From Papaver somniferum (taxonomy: Eukaryota > Streptophyta > Magnoliopsida > Ranunculales > Papaveraceae): a DNA stretch of 64,000 nucleotides. A program made the position numbers and the translations under genes. A model generated the notes under the pieces. That model was not told where the DNA came from, made no database searches, and worked only from the letters and a program-made list of their open reading frames with translations. The stretch covers positions 82,908,374-82,972,373 of the forward strand of contig NC_039368.1 in the NCBI RefSeq assembly GCF_003573695.1, in the 5' to 3' direction. Of this stretch, positions 11,231-22,158 are shown piece after piece. The stretch's first letter is position 1. Each line of letters starts with the position of its first letter.

Positions 11231-12392
11231 GTCTTTGAGGAATTTGCATATGCCGGGATTTGCCTAATTGCTCAAGAAAAGGAATGTTGATGTTGACTCT
11301 CTTGAACAGATCTAACATCTCATTTAATGGGTACTTTTCTGTTGATAGATCAATCTTTGAGGAAATGGGGCAGGAGGAGTTGGCAAAGGGACATTCACAG
11401 CAGTAGAATTGTCAGGCTTTCCAACTTGCTCAGATTCTTTGGTTTTCTGGGGTTGTGGAGACAGCGTGGAATTTGTATCAGATTCATTAGGTTCGCCCAC
11501 GTTGTTCTCGATGACTTTACCACTTCGGAGGGTGGTAATGGCATGGACTTGATCGGGTGAGGTTTCAGTGCAGGATGTTGTGCCTGTTTGAAATATCCTC
11601 TTTGGATTTTGTTGGGGTTGGCTAGGAAGTTACCCTTTTCTCTCTCGCTCATGGAATCACAGTTGACCCATCTTTTGATCAAGATTTTCTGACCTTGCAC
11701 CAGACTCTGGACCATCTCCTCTAGGGTAATCTCTTGTCGGTATTGTGTTGAGGATATGATTGTTGTTGAGAGTTTGATTGTTGTTGAGGGTTCCTAGGAT
11801 ATTGATAACCTTGATTGTTCTGAGATCCCTGATTGTTTTGATAACTCTGATTGGGTTGAGATGGTCCTCCCTGAGTGGGTCCTTTGGACCATGAAAAGTT
11901 AGGGTGGTTTCTCCATCCTGGATTGTAGGTCTGTGAATAGGGGTTATGCTCTTGTTTTTGAAACATGGTATGTGCCTGTTCAAGCATAGATTCCTGGACT
12001 GCAAGCAAATCGGGGCAATTTTGGAATTGATGGTTGGGATCGTTACAAGCGGCACATACAGACGAAACGCAGAGTTCCACAAATTTCATGATGGATTGAG
12101 GCTGTAAAGCATAAAGCCAGGCCTTTGCCTTATCTTTCAGGGAGAAAGGAAAGAGCCTTAACTTTAGGGTTTCTTCGGACATTTGAGTGAAACGCAGAGT
12201 TCCACAAATTTCCTCGAATTCTCTCACGTGGTGGTACGGGTTTTCATTCTCAACACCTCTAAAAATAGGAAGCATCTGTATTGTGCTCGATTTCAGCTCA
12301 TAATGGCCATTATCCTCGGGTAGCACAATACAAGAAGGTTGACTGGCTCTAGTTGGGTACATATAATCCTTGAGGGTACGGGGTTCTCCCAT
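11231..12392 (-). pseudogene. Athila gag, right copy, capsid middle deleted
   Basis: The best-preserved part is 11721-12392 (223 residues). It runs from MGEPRTLKDYMYP through MLPIFRGVENENPYHHVREF and LKLRLFPFSLKDKAKAWLY, jumps at QSIMK to the zinc knuckle CAACNDPNHQFQNC, then enters a Gln/Asn-rich tail. Family members have well over 100 further capsid residues between these two parts (established knowledge). The junction carries a 24-bp segment (12064-12087) identical to 12189-12212 in the same gene. Downstream (11231-11720) a proline-rich linker to the protease is out of frame. This Gag is unlikely to assemble particles. Confidence 0.85.
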
Positions 12393-13476
12393 TGTTTCGG
12401 TTTGATCTGGGCTGTCTACCTCAGAACTCAGAATTTCGATAGGTTCTTCTTGATTAATTCTAACAAGTCTGTTTGTTGGTCTCTATAGGTCACAATCATG
12501 TCCTTGTAGGTACCTCAACTAACATGTTGGTCAGACAGAGCAATCGGAAACAATTTGGCCCACAAGGGTTACGAAGATTTGGTTTTGAATGGGTGTTGGA
12601 CTAACAAGGGATTTTGGTTTTTTTTTGGTTTAAAATTGGGCTTTGGAAAATTTTTTGAACTAAACCTAGCATAAATTAGCACAACCCATAAAAGAAAATA
12701 AAAACAATAATAATAAATTAAGACAAGCCCATAAAAGAAAATGAAAAAGAAAAAGAAAAAATAAAAGAAAAATAAAGACAAAAAATAATTACAGTCCCAA
12801 AGAAAAAGAGAAAGAAAAAGAAAATAAAGGAAAAATAAAAATTATTACAATCCCAACTAAATAATTAAATTAATTATTACAAGCCCGAATTTGAATTTAA
12901 ATGAGGCCCAAGTGGGTTAACTCATGGGTTAGGCTTACTTGATTTTTGGAGGGAAGCCCAAAAATAGGCTTTTGGTCCCCTTTTAGTTGCACAGCCCAGT
13001 TGGGCTTTAGGATCGTCCTAAGCAGCTTCGCGCTCAAGCCCAGCAACAACAGGTCGAACAGAGCCCAGCAGCAACAGCAACGAAGCCCAGCTCACAGAAG
13101 ACCACGAGCCCAGCAACAAAAGAAGGCAGAGCCCAGCAGCACTTGGCAAGCCCAGTTCAGTTGAAGTTGGTGAAGCCCAGTTCAGAGAAGTACAAGCCCA
13201 CCAGTAGAAGGCAGAGCCCAGCAGCTTCAGTTGGCTAAACCCAGTTGCTTTGGCTTGGCAGCAGCAGGCTTGGTTCACCAGCTCCAGCAACAGCAGCGGC
13301 AGCAGCAACTCAGTGGCACCTGCAAGTGAACAAGAGTGCAATGATCTCAGGAGACAGCTTCAAGCACAGCAAGGCCACAACAGCTTCAAGCACAGCAAGG
13401 CCACAACAAGGAGACAGCTTCAAGCACAACAAGGCCACAGAACAGCAATGAAAACTTCAAAAATATGGCAGCCAGC
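12393..13476 (-). other. Untranslated leader of the right Athila copy
   Basis: The leader is the counterpart of 2891-3934. It has an A/G-rich tract (about 12650-12900) next to gag and a CAG/CAA-rich tract near the PBS (about 13020-13450). Part of it (the words around TAAATTAGCACAACCCATAAAAG) is shared with the plus-strand relative at about 38570-38640, showing common descent. Confidence 0.7.
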
Positions 13477-13494
13477 TCCCCGGCAGCGGCGCCA
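13477..13494 (-). other. Primer binding site, tRNA-Asp type
   Basis: The plus strand reads TCCCCGGCAGCGGCGCCA, so the minus-strand PBS is TGGCGCCGCTGCCGGGGA. It differs by one base from the complement of the plant tRNA-Asp(GTC) 3' end (recalled). It sits 6 bases from the LTR. This primer is typical of Athila elements. Confidence 0.88.
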
Positions 13495-13500
13495 AAAACT

Positions 13501-15442
13501 TGGTGTGAAAATGGGGTTGCACACAAAACTTGCAAGTATACAAGGCCAAGCTTTATAGTATAGGGATGAGTAGGGGTTAGTCCACAGGGAGTGGAAGCAT
13601 ACAAGAAATTTTCCTAAGCTATCAATGGGTGCAAAGCACTATGTCAGTGAGCAAAGCAAGGTAATGTGGCAGATGCAAGGAACTAAAACAGTTAACAAAG
13701 CAAAGCAGTTAACACAAGATGGCAGCACAGCAAAGATTAAATGGCAGAGGATATAAAATAACAATAGCAGGGAACCAAGGCTGTAAGCCAAGGGAAGGGG
13801 GAGTTTGTGCACTGATTTCAGTGCACAACAACTTCAAAATGCAAGAAAAACAGTGAAGGAAGGTAAATTTAGCAGGGAACAAAATAGAACTGAAATTATA
13901 AGTGATTGCAAAGGATTTGTGGTTAAGCCAAGGCTTAGGATCCACCTTGTGTCCTAATCAAACAACATATTTCTAGGTTGAGTTGAAAATCCTATGCATA
14001 CATCTAGAATGGGAGGAAAACTAATTTGCTCACTAGTTTGCCCCTAGCATTGACTGTCTTTTGACAGAACAATCAATCACAGGCACTATGAGCATTAATC
14101 TCTTCCCAATGCTCAAGCAAAACAGGGAAAGGAGTTAACTATCCTAGCAACTTGTCATTTGACAGTGCATAAGGATTCAACTGAGCCTTAGCTGCAGTGA
14201 ATTAGCTCATGCTAGACATGAGTATAACAACAGTATTCATCAAATAAGCTAAATTAAGATACAACATGAACACATGTTGCACACAATCAACTGTAGCTAA
14301 AATGGAATTTGGAAAATGAAAATTGATTGCAAATATTGTTCACTGGCTAGCCCAGAGATGATTTCTACAACACCCATAACATCAATTTATAGTTTTTTAC
14401 AAAACCCTAAATTTCTACAAACCCTAAATTGAAAATCCCCAAATCAGCAGGATTAGGGTTTCGATAAATAAAATTAACTCACCCTCTGATGCAAATAGAC
14501 TCGACCCATGCTTGTACTTCTCCTCCTCTGCTAATCCTCTACTCGAATTTCTCCCAAATTTTGTCTTCTCTTCACTGTGGTGAATCCCTGGTTATGTTTG
14601 TCTTCTTGGTAGCATCAAAAATCAATGCTAAGAACAAGACATACACGACTAGGGAAGAGGTAGGCGATGGTGGTGGTTTCCTTGTGGTCGTGGTGGAGAT
14701 GGAGACGGCGGAGCAGACATGGCAGTGTCTGCCATGGTCGGGGGAAGAGGAGAAATTTGGGGGAAGTTTATTTGGGTAAGAAGAGAGTGGGTGTTTGTTT
14801 TGGGTCGATGGGTTTGATGCTTAGGTGTTGAGCGGGCGCATCCATTTTGATGATTTGCGAAGCTCAGCGGTAGGATGATGAGATGGTAGGTGGATCCAAC
14901 GGCGATACGGAGGTAAGCGTGGAGCGACCGTCGGATGAAGGGATGTAGCAAAACGGACGACCCAAGATGGAGATGGGCGTTGCGATGTAAAGCGGGGGCT
15001 TCGGAGTTTGATGTGCGATGATGGAGCGACCGTAGGATGCTGAAATGCTTCGATCTGACGGCTGAAATCCGAGACGGGCTTGGATAGTGGAAATGTGTTT
15101 GAGTAAGGGTTTTGGGCCTTGGGTATGACAAGCCCATATCTTCTTTAAGGACAATTCTTCTTCTTCAAGACCATTCCTAGCCTCTTGGTTTTGTGCACAA
15201 CGTTCTTCGCGGCTTCCTTGCGTAATTTCTTCCGGCTTTTCACCACTCTTCAGCTCTTTTCCGCTCCGCAAGTCATCCATACTTTATTTATTACCTAAAA
15301 ATGCAAAATTAAGTAAGAAAAATATTTATTCTTGAAAACAATGAAAATACAGAATATGGGATAAAATATAGAATTAATGCACAAAAGATGAGTTAAATGC
15401 CAAGAAAAATATATAGAAATATGCACTTTTTAGCACTCATCA
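13501..15442 (-). repeat. 5' LTR of the right Athila element
   Basis: The LTR spans 1942 bp, TGATGAGTGC...CACACCA on the minus strand, followed by AGTTTT and the PBS. The outer edge abuts AAGATTCTCC, which belongs to the disrupted plus-strand plant-mobile-domain ORF. The matching left-hand target duplication would lie outside the window. Its 138- and 162-codon open frames also occur in the middle LTR and are not credible genes. Confidence 0.9.
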
Positions 15443-18400
15443 AAGATTCTCCTCGCTTGGAAGTCCATAGGGGAGATTACACTTTTCCTATGATTGACCA
15501 TCGTTCGTCCGATGAATCACATGACTCTTGGGATCCATGGATTGACCACATCCTCTCGAATCCAAATAACGCGGTTACCATTCATTCTCTGGGTATAGAG
15601 GTGGATTTGGAGTCTTCCAAGTTTAGGGATGTCCGGCGGGATTATGACAGCATAAATCTATTGTGCGCGCGCTGGGGAATCAATCCTCATACATTTTTGT
15701 TTTCCTGGGGTGAAGCGACCCCGGTCCTAGAGGATGTAGTGGCGCTTACCGGTTTGCCTGTTCATGGTTCCGTAGTCTATGATAGTTGTTGTCTTTATAA
15801 ATCTTTGAATGAAGAGGACAAGAAGCTTCGGGACCGCTTACTCAAGGCTAAGACGAAGTCCATGTCTTTTCAATTGCCTGACGAGCTCAAAGCTGAAACT
15901 GTGGATGGAGTAAGCACCCCGGCGGATAAAGGGAAAAACAAAGTGACCGCTTCAAACCCGCATGATTCCCCTACACACGTTTCATCTTCGTCGAAACTCA
16001 TGGAATCTTCCATGAAAGCCGCTCGGCAAAAGCCTTCTCCTGTTGAAGGGGCTGATGATGTAAAGGAGGTGAAAGGCGGTCAAAAGCAGAAGTCCGGGCA
16101 GCGTCGAGCTTCTTTTTCATGTTGGATCAAATACTGGGCTCCTTTGCAGTCTGGTCCTGGCAAGGGTGTTCCTCCTCGAGAAGGGGAGACGGATATGGCG
16201 GAACTGGCTGCATTTCTACTCTTTTGGCTTTTTCATGATGTCTTTGAAAACAGTCCCCGGGATACTATCAAAAACGAGCTGATCCCTATGGCGGTATTAA
16301 TATCTCGTGGTGTGTCTTTCCCACTTGCCCCTATGTTTCTGGGTGGTTTGTATCATCATCTAGACTTGATGGTTCACAAAATTTGTCATGTGGATGGATC
16401 CCACACGATTGAAACTTTCGTTCCTTCCAACTTCATTCAGGCATGGACTTGGGAGCGCTTCCCTAAGTATAGGCCTTCTAATTTGAATCCCTTGTCCATT
16501 TCTCGGCAAGTAGAAGTCGTTCGAAAAGATGGTTCCAAACTTTGGTGACAAAACCAGAGTGTCATCCCCGGATGGCTCTTTATCACAAGAAAGGTCATCA
16601 TCCTAAGGAGAAGCTTAAGGACTTTATGGACAAGGGTATGGAATTTAATCCCTTCACATATCAGGATGGTCGTACTGGTTCTCTCCACTACAATTTTGTT
16701 AGCTAAACCCCACGAAGGATTTCTTCAGCAGAGATGCCTTCAACGGATGAATTTTATATTCTCGTCTCTGTTTTACCTGGGCGTCTTCCTGGCTTTTATG
16801 GTGGGAAATTTTCTTCAGAGTCGTACAACACTGTTCGTGTCGCGCGGCAATTAGGCTTTGATCAGGGAGTTCCTTTTGATGTTTTCCTTCTTTCTTCAAT
16901 TGACGAGGACAAAGAGGTCCGGAAAAGATTTGATCGCTTCGTTTTCAAAAGTGGGCTTCGAATAAGCGACCGCCAGTCCTTATTTGATCTTAGTTATCCT
17001 TAACCCCCACCGCCAAGTTCATGTTACCAGGGAATGGATTGGGTACCTTAATAGTGTTAGTTGAAATGTGTTTAACCTACTCATCAAGGAGCCCTATGAT
17101 CCACGCCCTTTGAACGAGAAGGATTTCAAGGAGTTGCATGCCTCAGGTCGTGTGAAATTGAATACTGAGGTTACTAAGAAGTATAAAATATCTTCTAGCA
17201 ACAAGGGTATCCTGTCTTGTTCAACCAGTTGGGACCCCCTTCCTGGTGACAAGCTTTCTCAAGGGGATGGGAAAGGTAGCTCTCTTCCTCCATCCAATTC
17301 CAAGAAAATGAGGCGTGTTCCTCCTATGAAGCCTTTGCAAATTCCTTTGGCTGCGTCTACTCTTCCTGCTAAGGTATTCCCTTACTCTTCTGTGTTATTA
17401 TTTTTTTTATCAAGTCACTTGCTTAGTTATTTTGGTTTGCCACACATTTATAAAATTCTCCGCTTATTGGCTGCAAACCTAGAGGTCTTATGTTTGAAGA
17501 ATATATTAACCTGCCTATTGAGGAATAGAGGGACGATTGACTTTCTAAAAAGATGAGACGAGATGCTGGTATATTACCCAATCCGCGATTGCCTTCTTCC
17601 CGGACTGCTAATGTTTCTCCTTCATTTTATCTGCAGGCTCCAAAAGTGGGGTCATCATCCGCCAGTACTTTTATTGAACGTGTGGAGCGTCAACTTGGTC
17701 GAGCAGTTATCCAGAGCGGTCCTGAAATACTTTCTCCCCGTATGACTCTTCACTCTACTCTTCCTTTAATTGTTCGAACGATTAAAGATCCCAATCATCC
17801 CCTTCACACTCCCTCCCATATGTTAGGTTATGGGGACGAGTCGGAATCGGATCGTTCTATCAATGATTATTCTCAAGAGGGTAGTGGTCTTAAAAGCGGT
17901 GCCCAGGGTCAGAGTTCGTCCCCTCGTAAATCCCGTGAGTGTGATGTGTTCATGATTATATTGCTTTGACATATCGACACGTGCTGGTTAAAATGTTTCC
18001 GTTGAAACTTATTTAATGCATTTGGACACCTACATATGTATCTCCACTTCCCTCATTTTGAGTGAGTATTTTATTTTTCTCTCTGCTTTCGACTTCTCTT
18101 GCCCCTTAGGTCATTCAGAACTGGATGTGTCAAGTTTGTCTTCTTCTTCTCGTCAATCAGTTCATTCTCCTGTTAATTTCCCTCCTCCTTCCGATCCGGT
18201 ATGTGTGTATTTTCAATTTCTCGTATTGTGCCAAGTTATCTTGCCTATAATTGTTTTTATTAATATCCTTCTTCTCTCTCTTCTTTTTTTTAGAATATGG
18301 GAAAACGCGACGGCGCTCAAGGGAAGAGAAGTGATTCGAATCAATCTATTAAAGGAAATGAATCTGGCAGCGCCAATGGAAAGCGTCAGAAATCAACTCC

Positions 18401-19625
18401 CAAAGTTTCTCAGGGCGTGAACGCGGATGCTGAACTGATGGCTATTCCGGAGGATCCCTAATTTCAATACCCGCGTATCGTGTCTTCGGAGGAAGCTGGT
18501 GTGGATAACCGTTACATTCTAGTACACGGATTTTGGGTGCTTTCTGCTAAAGCAGCAACCTATCGTCGCATAGTGGAGAAGTTTGGTCATATGTGAATTC
18601 ATGAAGAAATGCCTGTCAATTCTTTGATCGTGGATACCGAGGACTTACTCGACATAGCGGAAGGGCTTTCTTTGGCGGAGGAAAGTCCAATTGATCCGGC
18701 TGTTTTGAGGAAGTGGGACACTAACATTCAGACCCTGATGGCTCTTCGCTTCCCCATCAAATGGCTCAAGGAATTGTTGGACTCAGCAAAGGCTAGTCAT
18801 AGTGCGCGGATCACCCTACCTCGTGAAATTGAAGAGTTGGAACGGGAGTACCAGCAACTGCTCGACTTCGCAAATGCGAAGAAGGAAACTTATGATCAGC
18901 TTATGGCGGATGTGGTCCGTACTACCCAGGAGTTGAAAGCCGCTCGTGATGCTGCTGAGGAAGTCAATGGGCGTTTGATATTGGTAAAAGCTGAAGTGGA
19001 GATACTTAGGAAAGTTAGGATGGTAAGCAGAACGTCTATGCGTGCGCGATTTTACGAGCAACATGAGACTTATTCAATGGCTCGAGGTGCACAAATGTCC
19101 GACCGTGTCACTATATCCATTCAGCGCGCCTTGGATAATGCCATAGCCGCTCGAAATAAAGCTGAGTGTTTATACCATGGAGTGCTAATAATGACGACGG
19201 ATATTGAGAAGGCAATAGCCGAATGTCATGATTTTGTTTCTCAGCAGGCGGGCCCGAGCCTTCCCGGATGTACTTTAACCTTTTGTGTTGTATCTTCTCT
19301 TATCCATCCTACTGATATGGGGGCGAAATTAGCTCGTTTACTCATTTTGAAAGATGAAGTTGGTATGTTGCGGACCAATCGCCTGATGGTTTTGGATAAA
19401 GCACGGAAGGCTTATGATGAGCATACGGAAACATTAGGCATAGCTCGACAAGCTTGTGCTTCTAGTGAAGTCATGCGCGAAGTTCATCAAGTGTTGGAGG
19501 AAATGCGTAACGCTTTTACTGACTCTATTATTAAGTATGGGGAAGCTCAGTTGATGATGCAAGACTTAGACGAGGACATTTCCTACTGCCGTTCTCTTAT
19601 AGCCGGCTCTTCTTCGTTATTTTAA
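15443..19625 (+). pseudogene. Antisense ORF with plant mobile domain, multi-exon, 5' truncated
   Basis: The first part encodes a plant-mobile-domain / Transposase_28-like region (DYDSINLLCARWGINPHTF, WGEATPVLEDVVALTGLPVHG, then MAELAAFLLFWLFHDVFEN). It continues in broken frames to 17003 (YNTVRVARQLGFDQGVPFDV) and 17068-17373. Convincing GT-AG introns follow: donor after 17373, acceptor before 17637; donor GTGAGT after 17934, acceptor before 18110; donor after 18198, acceptor before 18294. The last exon is coiled-coil rich (EIEELEREYQQLLDFANAKK), with single in-frame stops at 18459 (TAA) and 18594 (TGA), and ends at 19625. The N-terminus is removed by the Athila LTR at 15442. Similar ORFs occur antisense to pol in Tat elements; their role is unknown. 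As it stands it is not translatable. Confidence 0.75.
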
Positions 19626-19699
19626 GGAGTCTTTATGTTCATCATCTTTTTTTTGTAATAAATATTATCTTGATTATCGTGTTATTTGGATTATATATA

Positions 19700-20180
19700 C
19701 TAGATTTGTGCCCGTGCTACGCACCGGGAATTTTTTATTCTAACTTGGTATGCGCGTGGCTTCGCCCCTCCCCGTGGCGTTGGGTTTTTGAATTGGTTTG
19801 TGCGGGGCTTCGGCCCGCCCCGTGGTGATGCATTTTGATTTGGTGTGCGTTGGGATTCGACTCTCCCTGCTAGGATGAATTTTTTATTTGGTGTTGAGGG
19901 TGAATATGTTTTTTATTTTATACGCACCGGTATTTATTTATTCATCCAATTTGGTGAGTGAGGGTCTTCGCCCCGCCCCGTGATAATGCATTAATAATTT
20001 GGTGAGCGCGAGGCTTCGCCTCGCCCCGTGACTATGCATTTTCGATATGGTGTTGCAGGGTGAATGCATAAATAGGTATATAAAAGATACGAAATTCATA
20101 CGTATTTTATTTATTTATTTATTTTATTACAGAAAATATGTGTGAATTATGTAGGTTTTTTTCCCCTTTATATATAAAAG
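19700..20180 (-). mobile_element. Helitron-like 3' terminus with GC-rich short repeats
   Basis: On the minus strand the sequence ends CCCGGTGCGTAGCACGGG (hairpin with one bulge, 19711-19728), CACAAAT, then CTAG followed by T. This is the CTRR end plus hairpin that plant Helitrons show. Inward (19745-20040) there are degenerate repeats of the form GGCTTCGCCCCGCCCCGTG spaced by AT-rich DNA. A TC...5' end was not located with confidence; a candidate zone is the TATATATAAAAGAGAGTC words at 20170-20190. No Rep/helicase is present, so at most this is a non-autonomous copy. Confidence 0.4.
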
Positions 20181-20215
20181 AGAGTCTTAATATGTGTCTT
20201 AATATGGTAGGTACT

Positions 20216-20480
20216 CGATTCCCGGATTGAATTTGAACTTCCATAAAATTCCAAACACAGTATGTAACGTGTTCCTTTTTAAGTTTATAATTTTTGAAAC
20301 ATTCATAAGTTGCTAAATGTCCTCATCAAAATTCTTGTTTCACAAAATTCAAAAAAATCTATTTCCGCCTATAAAAATAGAAGATATCCATGCCATTTAA
20401 CATGGGAGCTCTATTTGTCTAGGCCCTTTAAGTCTTCGCATACCCATTTAGTATCCCTTTCATGTCTCGTCTTTTAAGTC
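20216..20480 (+). repeat. Diverged direct repeat, first copy (second at 21510-21700)
   Basis: The words GATTGAATTTGAACTTCCATAAA, TTTCACAAAATT, AAAATCTATTTC, ACATGGGAG/CGTGGGAG and CTAGGCC...TTTAAGTCTT occur in the same order here and at about 21520-21705. This is a roughly 200-bp duplication flanking the hAT MITE. No coding content. Confidence 0.6.
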
Positions 20481-20724
20481 TTTGGATATCCATGTATTAT
20501 CCCATGTATATCAGTGTCAACCGGTATTATATATTCTTATAAAATTTGCATAAACGATCATCAGAATAAATTTTTTTGTCAACTTATGCAACGAAAAACA
20601 AAGAAGGAAGACGTGAATTAGCTCATGGAGGAATTAATAATAAAAAAATAATTTTAGCAGAGTATAAAAGACCAAAAAAGGCGACGCAAAAAAATCTACA
20701 ACATGACGATTATAAATTTGTAAG

Positions 20725-21169
20725 TAGGCATGTCAATATTTGTCCGATATCCGGTATCCGTTTCCGAGTATTCAATATCCTATACGATTTATCTGTTTTA
20801 TCGGATATCGGATCGGATATTTCTTCCTTAACATATCGGAAACGGATTAGACCCCATCCGAAATGTTAATATCCGATATCCGATAGTATAGGAACTTATT
20901 TGTATTTATCTTAATCTTGAGTCTAGTATCGGATATTGTCGGATAAATATCCGATAAATGTCAATTATGAAAACATTTTACAAGGGTTTTTAATCTTTTT
21001 TGTTATAACCGTATATTTATCGGATATCCGACAGCTTAGCCTATCGGGATCGATATCTGATTTTGATATCCTATAGGATATTATCGTATATCGAATATCC
21101 GGTAGTGCTTAACCTATCGGATATCGGATTTCTAAATATCCGACGAATATTCTTCCATTGACAGGCCTA
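20725..21169. mobile_element. hAT-type MITE, 445 bp
   Basis: The terminal inverted repeats are TAGGCATGTCAAT at the left and CATTGACAGGCCTA at the right (one internal mismatch). They are flanked by an 8-bp target duplication TTTGTAAG (20717-20724) / TTTGTGAG (21170-21177) with one mismatch. An 8-bp duplication and this TIR type fit the hAT superfamily. The body is made of repeated self-complementary CGGATATCGGATA-like words and would fold strongly. No transposase. Confidence 0.85.
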
Positions 21170-21769
21170 TTTGTGAGTAACTTCAGTTTCTTCGAACATA
21201 AACTTGTAAACAAAAAACTCTTTACGTCAACTACATAGGCTTCCACCACGATAGCATCAACTCATCATGTACCATCACCAAACATAGTCGACCGACCTAT
21301 GGCCATGGCCCAACTCCAACACAAATTGCTCCTCACGGAAAATTTATGTATAGTCATGTGGTACCACTTCCAACACCTTCACTGGAAGATTAAGGATTGT
21401 TGTCGTTAGAGAAGTTGGCAGTGGGGATCATGGTTATCGATTAGTACCAAATATATATTGATTTGGCCAAGGATCACCGATTCTACAATATTTATGGAAG
21501 TCCTAGTATTAGGTTAACGATTTCCTTATTGAATTTGAACTTCCATAAATTCCAAGTGAATAGTATGTTTCCAAGTGTCTTTACCAAAACGCTCGTTTCA
21601 CAAAATTAAAAAAAGATCTATTTCGACCAATGGGAAGTGAGGGTTTCATCACCATTCAACGTGGGAGTTTTTTTTATCTAGGCCTTTAAGTCTTTAGATA
21701 TGAGAGCTTGTTTTAGTTAATCACTGAATCATTGTTAAAATTTTCTTCTCTTTTCCATTTACCTGAGTT

Positions 21770-22081
21770 ATGGCTAGTCGCATTAGATTGGTTCTTGAGA
21801 TGAAGTATCTAAGTCATCTTCTCCGCTTAATGTGCCTTGCTCGATATAATTTTGAAGTTGAAAATGCAAGTTGGCATGAGAAACTATCTGTTGCGGATCA
21901 TCTTGTGAAGAGGATTCAGGGTGAGGGCGGTCTTCCTGACTTATCGCTTCTCGAGCATCATGGTTATTGCCATGAGCAACGCATGCTTACCCATTTTCGT
22001 TGTGTTGAGGCGGATCGTAGCGTGAGGTCTATTGAGGCCGATTTATCCGAAGTTCAACCAGCATTACATGTATTACCATGA
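21770..22081 (+). CDS. Small ORF of the antisense region, unknown function
   Basis: The frame has 103 residues and begins at ATG in a plausible context. The helical, charged translation (RIRLVLEMKYLSHLLRLMCL ... DRSVRSIEADLSEVQPALHV) resembles the style of the neighbouring coiled-coil ORFs, but no domain is recognised. It lies between the diverged direct repeat and an LTR-like block inside the Tat element. It may be the first exon or a relic of a duplicated 3' module of the antisense ORF. A chance open frame cannot be excluded. Confidence 0.35.
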   Translation: MASRIRLVLEMKYLSHLLRLMCLARYNFEVENASWHEKLSVADHLVKRIQGEGGLPDLSLLEHHGYCHEQRMLTHFRCVEADRSVRSIEADLSEVQPALHVLP

Positions 22082-22158
22082 TTATTTTTTTTCTTTTTTT
22101 TTAAGGGGTAGTTATGTGATAGACGGATTTATGTGTCTAACATGTCTCAATTGTATGT

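Larger units (their letters stand above)
1..15442 (-). mobile_element. Athila-type Ty3/gypsy retrotransposons in tandem, sharing one LTR (left edge cut)
   Basis: Read on the minus strand the order is 5' LTR (15442-13501), PBS, leader, gag, PR, RT-RNase H, integrase, 3' non-coding region, LTR (5891-3956), degraded PBS, leader, gag, PR and the start of RT, which leaves the window at base 1. Bases 1-5891 are a near copy of 9551-15442 at an offset of about 9550. The middle LTR therefore acts as the 3' LTR of the right element and the 5' LTR of the left one. A PBS matching tRNA-Asp, the LTR size of about 1.94 kb, the pol order with RNase H before integrase, and integrase C-terminal motifs such as [11 protein letters not shown] point to the Athila lineage (family knowledge). 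The array interrupts the plus-strand plant-mobile-domain ORF at 15443. Confidence 0.9.
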
